64,000 nt of DNA. Source: Acinetobacter seifertii. Its GTDB lineage: Bacteria; Pseudomonadota; Gammaproteobacteria; Pseudomonadales; Moraxellaceae. The position numbers and the translations under genes were made by a program. The stretch covers positions 799,204-863,203 of the forward strand of contig NZ_KB851200.1 of the NCBI RefSeq assembly GCF_000368065.1, read 5' to 3'. The notes beneath the pieces are model-generated. The model did no database searches. It was not told the DNA's origin and was given only the letters and a program-made list of their open reading frames with translations. This document shows, in pieces, positions 53,379 through 63,380 of the stretch; positions within the stretch are counted from its first letter, which is position 1; each line of letters begins with the position of its first letter.

Positions 53379-54535
53379 TAATGAATCGCCTGATAAATTG
53401 CCAAAGCAGCGGCTTCTGTCATGTCACGTGGGTTATTTTGTAGTAAGCGGGTTTGCAACATGGCATCTTGAGCAAGTCGAGGTAAGCTGGACTCATCAAT
53501 ACCCAAATCTCTAAGTTTTAAGGTCAAGCCACTACGGTCTAAATGGTTCTGCATATGGTCAATAAACAGATCACATAACCCATCGGTGCTACCATTACTA
53601 TATGGATCTAGCCATTGCATAAGCTCTGCATAGTATTTTTTTGCATTCGGCGCATTAAATTTTAAAACTTCAACTAGGACTAAGGCATTGGTATGCCCAT
53701 GCGATAAATGAAAATGCCCGCCCAGTGGATAAGCTAAAGCATGTACCGCAGCAACGGGCGAGTTTGCAAATGCTTGCCCCGCGAGCATTGAACCAAAAAG
53801 CATGTTTTGACGTGCTTCTAAATCATTACCATCTTTAAGAACTTTCGGTAAGTTATGATTTAGTAGCTTCAAAGCATTCTTAGCTAAAATATCGGTATAA
53901 ACATTTTTTTTGTGTTTAGAAGTATATGCCTCAATGGCATGCACCATCGCATCGATACCTGTTGCAGCAGTAATATGCGCTGGAAGGTTTTGAGTAAAAA
54001 TAGCATCAAGAATCGCAGTGTCGGCGTACAGTACTGGAGAGACAATCCCCATTTTTGTTGTCTCTCCAGTAGTCACAATTGAAATAGGTGTTACTTCTGA
54101 ACCTGTACCCGCCGTCGTTGGAATTAAAATAAGCGGAAGGCGAGCTGTGGTGACTTGGTTTACGCCATACATGTCTTGCAAACTTTGAGTCTGGTCGGGG
54201 TGGGCGAGTAAAGCGATTACTTTTGCAACATCTAAAGAACTACCACCACCAAAGCCAATAATGGCATCTACATTTTGCTGTTTTGCATAGTTAGCTGCAT
54301 CTAAAACGACTTGTTCTGGTGGGTCAGCTTGAACATCTGCATAAATGTCATATTCAATATTGAGCGTATCTAAAATTTGAAGAATGGGTAGATGTAATTG
54401 ATTTTTGATCATGCCAGCATCTGTAACCAGTAATAACTTACGGTAAGCTTTTGAAGACAAAACATTTTGTAATTCTTGTATAGAACCTAAGCCAGAGATG
54501 ATATTTGGAACGGTTTGAAACTGAAAATGGCTCAT
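53378..54535 (-). CDS. Iron-containing alcohol dehydrogenase
   Basis: 385 residues from the ATG at 54535 (AAGGA upstream); the frame from 54562 has no ribosome site. The Fe-ADH family layout is clear: IIGFGGGSSLDVAKVIALLA (NAD binding, about 80-100), PTTAGTGSEVTPISI, and metal-ligand histidines in VHALAYPLGGHFHLSHGHTNALV. Oxidises or reduces alcohols and aldehydes. Operonic with the downstream thioesterase. Confidence 0.92.
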   Translation of the reverse strand: MSHFQFQTVPNIISGLGSIQELQNVLSSKAYRKLLLVTDAGMIKNQLHLPILQILDTLNIEYDIYADVQADPPEQVVLDAANYAKQQNVDAIIGFGGGSSLDVAKVIALLAHPDQTQSLQDMYGVNQVTTARLPLILIPTTAGTGSEVTPISIVTTGETTKMGIVSPVLYADTAILDAIFTQNLPAHITAATGIDAMVHAIEAYTSKHKKNVYTDILAKNALKLLNHNLPKVLKDGNDLEARQNMLFGSMLAGQAFANSPVAAVHALAYPLGGHFHLSHGHTNALVLVEVLKFNAPNAKKYYAELMQWLDPYSNGSTDGLCDLFIDHMQNHLDRSGLTLKLRDLGIDESSLPRLAQDAMLQTRLLQNNPRDMTEAAALAIYQAIH

Positions 54536-54707
54536 ATACGTTATTTCCTTATTCTTGAACATTATTGTTGAATGGTTCTATAAGATTCAATCTTTAAATA
54601 ACTTAGCACAGGACACCTTAAAATAAAGTAGTTCTAGGGCAATTATGTTGGGTGTTAGATGACATAAACACTATTGTTATCTGTTTGGGATCGAGAAGGA
54701 TGTGCAG

Positions 54708-54836
54708 ATGATGCATAAGTTATTTAAAAAGGCATTGAATGGTGGGCTTTTTGTTATTTATAGGCTGGTAGAGATTTTCTGGCAAGCTTCTAATTTATAT
54801 AATGCCTTAACAATTAATAACTTTATTCGGTTCTAA
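54708..54836 (+). CDS. 42-residue small protein coupled to the YcgJ-like gene
   Basis: ATG at 54708 with AGAAGGA (54694-54700) 7 bases before it, an excellent ribosome site. The peptide starts MMHKLFKKALNGG, has a hydrophobic aromatic middle (LFVIYRLVEIFWQ) and ends basic (FIRF). The stop codon is only 2 bases before the next ATG (54839), which has no ribosome site of its own, so translation of the second gene probably depends on this one. No known family recognised; it could be a small membrane protein or a leader peptide. Confidence 0.6.
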   Translation: MMHKLFKKALNGGLFVIYRLVEIFWQASNLYNALTINNFIRF

Positions 54837-54838
54837 AA

Positions 54839-55198
54839 ATGAAAATTTCTAAAATTTTACTTAGTGTCATTGGATGTGGTTGCTTCATGTTTAGCTCAGT
54901 AGCGTTGGCAAAAAACAACTCTGGTGTATTTTCACCTCAAAAGGGTGTAATTTGTGACAAATACATATGCGCAGACAAAAAAGGTATCTCAAAAAAACTT
55001 ACAACTAAATACTTAGGTCCTTATAAGGCGAATAAGGCTTTCTCTCAAGGCGATTTTGATACTTCAGCATTTACACTCTCAAATGGTGTGTTCTGTGATA
55101 CCAAAACAAAACTATGTCATGTCGATCGATACTTTGAAAATGGACATCGTAGTAAAATTGATAGAAATACGACTGATAAGTTATTTAAAAATAAATAA
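54839..55198 (+). CDS. YcgJ-family exported protein
   Basis: 119 residues with a signal peptide (about 1-24, ending SVALA) and a mature domain with two cysteine pairs (KGVICDKYICADKKGIS and GVFCDTKTKLCHVDRYF), the pattern of the YcgJ family. Function of the family is not established. Has no ribosome site; see the coupled small protein at 54708. A weak terminator follows at 55266-55300. Confidence 0.75.
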   Translation: MKISKILLSVIGCGCFMFSSVALAKNNSGVFSPQKGVICDKYICADKKGISKKLTTKYLGPYKANKAFSQGDFDTSAFTLSNGVFCDTKTKLCHVDRYFENGHRSKIDRNTTDKLFKNK

Positions 55199-55591
55199 AT
55201 TTTTTAAAAAATTATATAAAATTCTGAATTAAAATAACCTGCTAAAAGCAAATTTTTTACCATGTACCCTGCTAACTATCGACTAATGGTGGGGTTTTTT
55301 ATTATTAAGTATTTCTGTAATATCAATTTAATAGTATAAGTTGGAAAAAGCCAAATAATTGATTTTAGAAAGTAAAAGGGAGGAGTTCATTTTTTAATAG
55401 TTTGAATTAAATAATTATTTATCTTAATTCGCGTTGAGGTTGTATAGACGTTAATAACTAGGAAATATGATCAAGTAACTGCTTCTTATTTTAGGTTTAA
55501 GCGTCTTTTCCATTAGGACTTTTTAATGAAAAGTGAAAATGGGTCTTTTTATTTTTAAGAAAAAGCATAATTGATTTGAGATGGGATTTAC
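55199..55591. other. 393-bp intergenic region
   Basis: Holds an imperfect terminator (about 55266-55300, ACCCTGCTA / TGGTGGGGT with G-T pairs, then six T) and a 31-base segment (55295-55325) repeated at 58007-58037 with two differences. The rest is AT-rich, with nothing else recognisable. Confidence 0.5.
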
Positions 55592-55828
55592 ATGTTGATG
55601 TATACAATTAGATATGTTCATCGGAACAATACTTACTATATCGCTTCAAATAGCGAGGGAAAATTTATTATTTTTGAATCACTTGATTCAGAGTTCCGAA
55701 TGGGCCATCAAATTTCTTATGAGAATGGGACAATATTTAATTTGACACTAAATGACGAAACGGATGCAGTTATTAAGCTGGAGAGTAATGAAAAAGGAGC
55801 CTATGAGTACTTACATTTAATTAAGTAA
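55592..55828 (+). CDS. Hypothetical protein, 78 residues
   Basis: Not recognised. A small beta-rich soluble protein (YTIRYVHRNNTYYIASNSEGKFIIFE), start ATG at 55592 or the in-frame ATG at 55598, with GATGGGA upstream. No signal peptide or metal motif. It sits between the YcgJ-like gene and the IS-split isochorismatase gene. Confidence 0.5.
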   Translation: MLMYTIRYVHRNNTYYIASNSEGKFIIFESLDSEFRMGHQISYENGTIFNLTLNDETDAVIKLESNEKGAYEYLHLIK

Positions 55829-55993
55829 ATAAGCTTTGTTTTTTTAGAAAAAACTATGCTATGTTTATTTTGCGCTTTAATGATGAGCAAGTTTAATTCA
55901 TGAACTGTTTACTAAAAAAAATCAATACCACCACCACGACCTTCAGAAAAGGCTGCGTGTGATTTTTTATTAGAGCGACTTAATAAGATAACC

Positions 55994-56024
55994 AAACCCA
56001 GCCAATAATGGCTGGGTTTATTTT
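55994..56024 (+). terminator. Strong hairpin upstream of the isochorismatase gene
   Basis: AAACCCAGCCA-ATAA-TGGCTGGGTTT (55994-56019) followed by ATTTTTCT. It ends some transcript from the left; no coding gene lies in the 165 bases before it, so a short RNA gene there is possible. Confidence 0.8.
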
Positions 56025-56515
56025 TCTCTGCACATTATTGGTTTTTTACAGAGAAAGATTATGGATAAAAGTCATAACTCAAAATCAGCTTTACTTGTTA
56101 TTGATATGCAAAATGGCCTATTCAATGCAAAGTCGAAACCTTGTAACCATCAACTCATACTTTCAAATATTCTTAAGCTGATAGAACATCACCGATTGAA
56201 TAACAGACCTATTATTTTTGTCCGTCATGTGGGTGACAAAAATACACCCTTAGATCCAGATAGTCCGAATACTCAACTAATAGCAGACTTATCTTTTAAT
56301 TCAGATAAAGATTTTGTTATTGAGAAAACTTATCCGAGTAGCTTTAAGAATACGGACTTAAAAGAACTGTTAGAGAGACTTGATATTGAACAAATTATAG
56401 TAACTGGAATGAAAACTGAATATTGTATAGACACGACTATTAGAGCTGCCTCAGAGGCTGGATATAAAGTAATGGTTGAACCGTACCGGGTTTGTCGGAG
56501 ACTTTTTTATTTAAG

Positions 56516-57418
56516 TTAGGCCACCTGACCTAACGGGTTAATCTTATCATAGTACATTGCTTCAAACTCAAAAGGCGATACATAACCCAGTGCACTGTGT
56601 ACACGCTTTTTATTGAACCAATCTACCCAGTTTAGTGTCGCAAGTTGTACATCTGCTAAACCTTGCCAATCTGCTTTTAAATATTCAATCACCTCTGTTT
56701 TGTATAAGCCATTCACCGTTTCAGCCAAAGCATTATCGTATGAATCACCAGTTGTACCGACTGATGCTCGTAAATTTGCTGCTTCCAAACGATGGGTGTA
56801 ACGAATAGAAAGGTATTGCACGCCTCTGTCGGAATGATGAATTACATTCTTTGGCATACCGCGAGCATGTAACGCTTGTTCCAGTGCATCAAGGACCATG
56901 TCTGTATTCATCCGTGTTGATACTTTCCAGCCAACAATTGCCCGTGAGAAAACATCAATCATAAAGGCGGTATACACCCAGCCTGAATGGGTTTGAATAT
57001 ATGTGAAGTCTGCGACCCACAGCTGATCTGGATGATCAGCACTAAAATTCCGTTTCACCAAGTCGGCTGCTCGTTTTTGATCATCTCTGCTACGTGTCGT
57101 TTGTTTGTTCTTACCACGCCAAACACCTTGTATTCCTAGCTGTTGCATCAATCGAGCAACTGTACAGCGCGCAACAATATAACCTTCCCGTTTCAGTTTT
57201 TGCCAGACTTTACGTACACCATACCGACCTGAACTTTCCTGCCAAATTCGTTTAATTTGTTCAGCATGATGCAGGTCATGTAGATCTCTTTTCGCTCGAT
57301 GTTCTGGATTGTCCGCAAGATCTAAAGTTCGATAATAGGTTGAAGTTGCGATTGGTAGAATTCTACAAATCGCCTCAACACCGTATAGGTCTTTATGGTT
57401 ATGAATGAAATCCACCAT
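56516..57418 (-). CDS. IS3-family transposase OrfB (DDE catalytic part)
   Basis: 300 residues with the rve integrase core. The DDE residues are visible: Asp in LWVADFTYIQTHSGW, Asp in VIHHSDRGVQYLS, and Glu in DNALAETVNGLYKTEVI with the following Lys. The N-terminal HTH_21-type part (ESSGRYGVRKVWQKLKREGY) precedes the core. Its ATG overlaps the orfA stop (TAATG). The active enzyme is expected to be an OrfAB fusion made by a -1 frameshift at the T-TTT-TTC site in orfA. Confidence 0.95.
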   Translation of the reverse strand: MVDFIHNHKDLYGVEAICRILPIATSTYYRTLDLADNPEHRAKRDLHDLHHAEQIKRIWQESSGRYGVRKVWQKLKREGYIVARCTVARLMQQLGIQGVWRGKNKQTTRSRDDQKRAADLVKRNFSADHPDQLWVADFTYIQTHSGWVYTAFMIDVFSRAIVGWKVSTRMNTDMVLDALEQALHARGMPKNVIHHSDRGVQYLSIRYTHRLEAANLRASVGTTGDSYDNALAETVNGLYKTEVIEYLKADWQGLADVQLATLNWVDWFNKKRVHSALGYVSPFEFEAMYYDKINPLGQVA

Positions 57419-57735
57419 TATTTGTGTGGGCGGTCGAGCTCCGCCTGGGCGAAAAAAGCAGCTGCTTTACGTAGAATTTCATTGGCTCGCTGCAGTTCTT
57501 TATTTTCGCGTTCAAGTTGTTTAATGCGTTCTTGGTCTGAAAGCTGCTGTACTTTAATTGGATTCTGTTGATTCAAATGCTTCTGATGCCAGGAACGTAG
57601 TGTTTCAGGAGTACAGCCAATCTTGGGAGCAATTGCTGTGATTGCAGCCCAAGTAGAAGGATAATCTTTTTCGGATTCAATCAATAATTGAACCGCTCTA
57701 TCTCTGATTTCAGGGGTGTATTTTACTTTTTTCAT
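57418..57735 (-). CDS. IS3-family transposase OrfA (HTH) with -1 frameshift site
   Basis: 105 residues: helix-turn-helix (about 5-55, YTPEIRDRAVQLLIESEKDY) and a leucine-zipper-like helix (QERIKQLERENKELQRANEILRK). Near the end, GCT-TTT-TTC (reverse strand, 57451-57457) is a classic slippery heptamer T-TTT-TTC; after a -1 slip the frame stays open into orfB, giving the fused transposase. Confidence 0.93.
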   Translation of the reverse strand: MKKVKYTPEIRDRAVQLLIESEKDYPSTWAAITAIAPKIGCTPETLRSWHQKHLNQQNPIKVQQLSDQERIKQLERENKELQRANEILRKAAAFFAQAELDRPHK

Positions 57736-58093
57736 CGGGACATTCTCTCAAGAAAAGTGGTCTCCGACAAACCCGGTACGGTTCAGGTAGCCTCTGATGC
57801 ACATACTACATTTGATTCAATACATTTAAGTGCCCAATATATAATTGATCATCACAACCAGATTTTTAGGAATGCTTTCGCTAAGGTAAACACTACAGAA
57901 GAGCTTATCTGTTAGTTTTAATTTATAAATAAAATCGTAAAGATAAGTGCTCTGATAGGTGTTTGAATAGTCTTACAAGGGCATGATTTAGCAAACTCAA
58001 AATGTCTTTTTTATTTTTAAGTATTTCTGTAAGATCATGGGGTTGCTTTAAACAACAATAAACCTTAATGATCAGCGCAAAAGTCATAAGGGG

Positions 58094-58122
58094 AAGCCTA
58101 CTTGAAAGAGTAGGCTTTTTTT
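58094..58122 (+). terminator. Terminator after the split isochorismatase gene
   Basis: AAGCCTACT (58094-58102) pairs with AGTAGGCTT (58109-58117), followed by a T-run. Confidence 0.9.
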
Positions 58123-58177
58123 ATTTTTAATATGATAGCTTTCCGAACTTGCATCACTGAACTTAAGATGTAGAAAT

Positions 58178-58645
58178 TTATTTTTTAGAATGGATGAGTT
58201 TAAGTTCCAAATTCTTCAAATCTATAACTTGATTAGATGAATCAACAAGTTTTAATTTCAGTTCTTCATCGGTACTTTTAGCAAAAACTTTGACTACATC
58301 TTTACCTTCTTCAATAAAATTACCACCTGACTCAAGCATCGCGAGTAGAACAATATTTAGGCTTTTACCTTTTTTAGTGAGTAAATATTCTTTACGCTCT
58401 CGTACGCCAACTTCTTTATAAATTGATAGCTCGAATATTTCTAATTGGACAAGATGTTTGAGACGATCGGTTAAAACTTGCTTTGATATACCTGTATTTT
58501 CTAAAAAATCATTAAATTTCGTTACCCCATAGAAAGCTTCTCTTAATAATAAGATCGTCCATCTGTCATTCAATATTTCTGTAATTTTGAATATCCCACA
58601 GACGTCTACGGGAAATTTATGTTCTGGAATAAATTGATTTGACAT
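58178..58645 (-). CDS. HxlR-family transcriptional regulator
   Basis: 155 residues from the ATG at 58645, which has GGAG 9 bases before it; a TTG at 58660 is less likely. HxlR winged-helix signature: ILNDRWTILLLREAFYGVTKFNDFLENTGISKQVLTDRLKHL (about 19-60), preceded by a cysteine (PVDVCGIF) typical of the group that senses aldehydes or redox agents. Divergent from a tautomerase gene, with a GGGTCTT-N5-AAGACCC repeat between. Confidence 0.9.
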   Translation of the reverse strand: MSNQFIPEHKFPVDVCGIFKITEILNDRWTILLLREAFYGVTKFNDFLENTGISKQVLTDRLKHLVQLEIFELSIYKEVGVRERKEYLLTKKGKSLNIVLLAMLESGGNFIEEGKDVVKVFAKSTDEELKLKLVDSSNQVIDLKNLELKLIHSKK

Positions 58646-58667
58646 TAGAGAAGGCTCCAATTAGGAT

Positions 58668-58686
58668 GGGTCTTTAATTAAGACCC
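58668..58686. promoter_or_regulatory. Candidate HxlR operator
   Basis: GGGTCTT (58668-58674) and AAGACCC (58680-58686) form a symmetric pair in the 62-base gap between the divergent HxlR and tautomerase genes. Confidence 0.55.
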
Positions 58687-58707
58687 AGCATTAATTCAGG
58701 TAGCATT

Positions 58708-58935
58708 ATGCCATTTATAAATATACAAACTATAGAAGGTTTACTCGATAAAGACAGTAAGGCTGAACTTTTTAAACGCATAACAGACTTATTTGTAGAA
58801 ATAGAAGGTAAAGGTAATCCTGCTTTTCGGGAACATGTCTGGATTCGAATTGATGAATATCCACCTGAGCAGTGGCAATTAGGGAGCTTAAGGCCAACGA
58901 AGGAAATGATCGAGTTAATGACTTCAGCAAAATGA
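58708..58935 (+). CDS. 4-oxalocrotonate tautomerase family protein
   Basis: 75 residues starting Met-Pro, so the catalytic base Pro1 is exposed after Met removal (PFINIQTIEGLL). Basic residues and an Arg-rich middle (FREHVWIRIDEY) suit the family active site. Members tautomerise or dehalogenate small enols; the substrate is unknown. Likely controlled by the divergent HxlR protein. Confidence 0.85.
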   Translation: MPFINIQTIEGLLDKDSKAELFKRITDLFVEIEGKGNPAFREHVWIRIDEYPPEQWQLGSLRPTKEMIELMTSAK

Positions 58936-58941
58936 TTTATC

Positions 58942-58965
58942 AAAAGCCCTATGAGTAGGGCTTTT
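58942..58965. terminator. Terminator after the tautomerase gene
   Basis: AAAAGCCCTA-TGAG-TAGGGCTTTT (58942-58965), a 10-bp stem with A and T flanks. Confidence 0.92.
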
Positions 58966-59236
58966 ATAATTGAATATGATTTTATTCAAAATATGATTGC
59001 TATTTCTAATTAAATTCAAAATAAAAGTTTAGCGACTTTATCGCCTGATTTATCAACTTTTAATCTATTGATAAACATTATTTTCCTTTTCAACCCAACT
59101 GAGTTTTGACAAAATGCAACAGGCCATTAGGGTCAAGAAAGACTTGACCAGATATGTAGCTTGTGGGAATTTTGCAGTAATTTTGCAAGCAATCTGTTTA
59201 TTTTTATGTAATTCAAATGTTTGGAACTAATTTCTA

Positions 59237-60794
<1,558 letters not shown>

Positions 60795-60798
60795 TTTT

Positions 60799-61929
60799 AT
60801 GCCAAAAGTACATTTAATGGTACGTTTTGTACAAGTAGTCACTGTGCTATTTGTACTATTAGGCTGTTTCGTAGTTTTTTTATATTCACCATTTTATTCA
60901 AAACTTATTGTAGCTGGGCTTAACTATTTTGTGCCTGTGGATGTGAATGAAGTGGCTGCGGAAAGCCAGAGAAAAGCTGCCTTAAGTGAACATGATAACT
61001 TAGAGCCAGGTTCAAATTTATGGATTGCTCGTCAAGCTTATTTAAAGTTGACCGAAGATGCTTTACGTGAGAAAAAAGCAGCAGATTTGGGCTACATACA
61101 AGAAAACTATAAAGCTTTGCAGCAAATTATTCTTTTAGAAGAAAAAGAACAAGAAATGGAAGAAGAGCAAGAAACTTCAGCTGTAAGTGTTCCTTTAGTT
61201 GCTAAAAACTCAGAAATAGATGCAGCTGATGAAACAAGTGGTCCTATTGATGAAGCACTTTTTATTAACAGCTCAGAAAATAAAGCGCTTACAGAACAAT
61301 ACACAGAGTTTTTGACAAGAAAACCTGTAGTACCCGAGCATCAAAAAGCGGTAAGCGAGCCTGAGCAGAAAGTTGAAGATGTCAGTAAAAATACACTTCA
61401 ACCTCAACCAAAAAAAATGTCAGAACCTTATGCAATTGTGGTGTTAGGTGGTGGTTTAACTTTAGATAAAAATGGCAAAGACATTGTAGTTAATAGTTAT
61501 ACACGTTTAAGACTGGAAAAAACGTTAGAAGTTGAGCAACAAAATGACCTCCCGATTGTGTTGAGTGGTGTTGAGGCACCCTATATGCAGACATGGCTAA
61601 AAAAGCGTGGGGTCGATGCAAAGTTATTAGAACAAAAAAGTATGAATACTTGTGAAAATACTCGTTTTAGTTCGTTACTGCTTCAAAAGAAAGGTGGTGC
61701 TCCTACGGTAATGTTAGTCACAGATGAATATCATATGCCGCGTACACGTCGCTTATTTGCTTTGAATGGTATTGAAACGATTCCTGTTATTGCCCCAATG
61801 CCAACAGCACTTACACGTTGGCAACCGAGTGTACAAAACTACGATCATAGTCGTCGTGCAAATTATGAATTACTTGCGACAATTCGTGACATGCTATTTG
61901 GTTCAAGTGATTGTCGAGAGGTGCCTTAA
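60799..61929 (+). CDS. YdcF/DUF218-family membrane protein
   Basis: 376 residues from the ATG at 60799, 5 bases after murB. One N-terminal membrane anchor (about 8-30, VVTVLFVLLGCFVVFLY), a Glu-rich flexible region (about 120-200, EEKEQEMEEEQE), then the DUF218 domain: YAIVVLGGGLT, NSYTRLRLEKTLE, and MNTCENTRFSSLLL with LVTDEYHMPRTRRLFALNG. The family includes SanA and YdcF, implicated in envelope integrity and vancomycin tolerance. Its stop overlaps the next start (TAATG). Confidence 0.87.
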   Translation: MPKVHLMVRFVQVVTVLFVLLGCFVVFLYSPFYSKLIVAGLNYFVPVDVNEVAAESQRKAALSEHDNLEPGSNLWIARQAYLKLTEDALREKKAADLGYIQENYKALQQIILLEEKEQEMEEEQETSAVSVPLVAKNSEIDAADETSGPIDEALFINSSENKALTEQYTEFLTRKPVVPEHQKAVSEPEQKVEDVSKNTLQPQPKKMSEPYAIVVLGGGLTLDKNGKDIVVNSYTRLRLEKTLEVEQQNDLPIVLSGVEAPYMQTWLKKRGVDAKLLEQKSMNTCENTRFSSLLLQKKGGAPTVMLVTDEYHMPRTRRLFALNGIETIPVIAPMPTALTRWQPSVQNYDHSRRANYELLATIRDMLFGSSDCREVP

Positions 61930-62957
61930 TGTCTGAGATCCCATTTCTCAATCCTGCCGTATTAAAACAATTAGATTTACCGGTACCTAACCGTGATCTC
62001 ACTCCGCAAGTTTTAAGCCCTCTTAATTTAAATACATTAGAAGAACCTTCTCGTGAACTTTTAGCATATCGCAAATTATACGGTTTACATTTACTCGACT
62101 GTGATCACTGGCAAGGCTATGTCCAAATGCCTTTATTCCGTCTGCATGTTCAAGTTTTTAAGCCTAAATTAGACAAAGTACAAGGAACTGTCTGTTTATT
62201 ACATGGTTATCTTGAACATAGTGGAATATATCAGCCAATTATTCGTGAAATACTTGAACAGGGTTTTAGTGTAATTACCTATGACTTACCTGGTCATGGT
62301 TTAAGTAATGGTTCACCAGCAAGTATTCAAAATTTTGATCATTACCAACAAGTTCTGATGGCTGTTTATCGATATGTTAAACATGCAGATCAGTTACCTA
62401 AACCTTGGGTAGGGATAGGTCAAAGTACGGGTGGTGCAATTTGGATGCATCATTTGCTTGAGTATGCAGAAAAACGCCAAGATCCAATTGTTGACAGAGT
62501 TTTATTACTTTCACCTTTAATTCGCCCAGCTAAAACAGCATGGTGGCATAATCCAGTGGGACTTGGCATTATTCGCCGCATTAAACGCCAAGTACCAAGA
62601 CACTTTAGACGTAATAATCATAATCCTGAATTTTTACGTTTTATTCGTTTAAAAGACCCATTGCAGCCACGCATGATGGGGATGGACTGGATTTTGGCAA
62701 TGTCGAAATGGATGCAGGAAATGGAAGAACGACCTGCTTGTCGTATTCCTGTCTGGTTGGCGCAAGGTGCATTAGATCAAACAGTAGATTGGCGTTATAA
62801 CATTGAGTTTATTCGCCGTAAGTTTAGGCTTCAAACCTTATTAATGCTTGAAGAAGGGTCTCATCAATTAATTAATGAGCGTGCAGATATACGTGCAGCT
62901 TTAACAGGTTTGATTCCAGCCTTTTTACATGCAAAGCCAAAGCATTTTTATTATTAA
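61929..62957 (+). CDS. Alpha/beta hydrolase, lysophospholipase-like
   Basis: 342 residues from the ATG overlapping the previous stop. Oxyanion loop VCLLHGYLEHSGIYQPI, nucleophile elbow GIGQSTGGAIWMHH (S166) and the catalytic His in EEGSHQLINERADI; Asp in AQGALDQTVDW. Matches the monoacylglycerol lipase / lysophospholipase L2 group. Co-translated with the YdcF-like protein, so it probably acts on membrane lipids. Confidence 0.9.
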   Translation: MSEIPFLNPAVLKQLDLPVPNRDLTPQVLSPLNLNTLEEPSRELLAYRKLYGLHLLDCDHWQGYVQMPLFRLHVQVFKPKLDKVQGTVCLLHGYLEHSGIYQPIIREILEQGFSVITYDLPGHGLSNGSPASIQNFDHYQQVLMAVYRYVKHADQLPKPWVGIGQSTGGAIWMHHLLEYAEKRQDPIVDRVLLLSPLIRPAKTAWWHNPVGLGIIRRIKRQVPRHFRRNNHNPEFLRFIRLKDPLQPRMMGMDWILAMSKWMQEMEERPACRIPVWLAQGALDQTVDWRYNIEFIRRKFRLQTLLMLEEGSHQLINERADIRAALTGLIPAFLHAKPKHFYY

Positions 62958-62965
62958 AAAAGTAA

Positions 62966-62996
62966 TGCACTCAATCTAGTCAATAGATTGAGTGCA
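62966..62996 (-). terminator. Terminator between the lipase and the truncated gene at 63018
   Basis: TGCACTCAATCTA (62966-62978) pairs with TAGATTGAGTGCA (62984-62996), 13 bp. On the reverse strand T-rich sequence follows, so it ends transcripts from the right. Confidence 0.8.
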
Positions 62997-63017
62997 TCAG
63001 TTAATTAAATCAGATGA

Positions 63018-63380
63018 TTATTTTAAACTCTGATAAAGCTCAACGAAGTTTTTATAGACCGAAGATTGTTTCTGTGGAGAATACATATTGCGCTCAATAA
63101 TACCTTTGTCAGTTTTAACTAGAACATTAATGTTTTGAGCATTTTTAAATTCCTGTAAGAATTGACTTGGAATAATAAAGTATGTCGTCGAGTGCTTAGG
63201 AACAAGTCGACTAACATTCGTTTTCTCAGTAGCTTGAGCTGGTTTATAACTAAACTGCTTTCCATCGATATCAAATACTAACGAATTAATATCATAGAAG
63301 TTGTAACTACTACTTAAATGAACATCTACACGAACTTGATTTTTCTGTTTTTCATTCCATTTAACCAGTAAGCTTGGACG
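63018..63380 (-). pseudogene. 3' fragment of an unrelated gene
   Basis: About 120 codons (from [20 protein letters not shown] to VELYQSLK) with beta-strand character and no recognisable start; to the right the frame runs into mutS sequence read in the wrong frame. Function unknown; it may be the C-terminal part of an envelope or exported protein (FSYKPAQATEKTN, YFIIPSQFLQEF). A complete terminator follows the stop, so this is a genuine gene end. Confidence 0.6.

Larger units (their letters stand above)
56477..57785 (-). mobile_element. Complete IS3-family element (IS51-type), 1309 bp
   Basis: Bounded by perfect 26-bp inverted repeats (56477-56502 and 57760-57785, TGAACCGTACCGGG... with the TG...CA ends of IS3-family elements) and a 3-bp target duplication GGT (56474-56476 and 57786-57788). 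Contains orfA and orfB on the minus strand. The intact ends and clean duplication suggest recent insertion. A second, same-orientation copy begins the window. I do not assign an IS name without a database. Confidence 0.95.
56061..57915 (+). pseudogene. Isochorismatase-like hydrolase gene split by IS insertion
   Basis: Coding sequence 56061-56476 continues at 57789-57915 once the IS and one GGT duplication are removed; the frame rejoins exactly as ...KVM-V-ASDAHTTFDS and gives about 180 residues. The 5' part contains the nucleophile C122 (KTEYCIDTT), the Asp D15 (LVIDMQNGLF) and the Lys region (IEKTYPSSF), so all catalytic residues lie before the insertion, but the C-terminal helices are lost. 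The disrupted protein now reads 14 codons into the IS and stops. Members hydrolyse isochorismate, nicotinamide or similar amides. Confidence 0.88.

Noticed and set aside
1..57785. Composite transposon bounded by the two IS copies
   Set aside because: The 56 kb between them includes core genes (dnaX, murB, tal), and the copies have unrelated targets, so two separate insertions are more likely.
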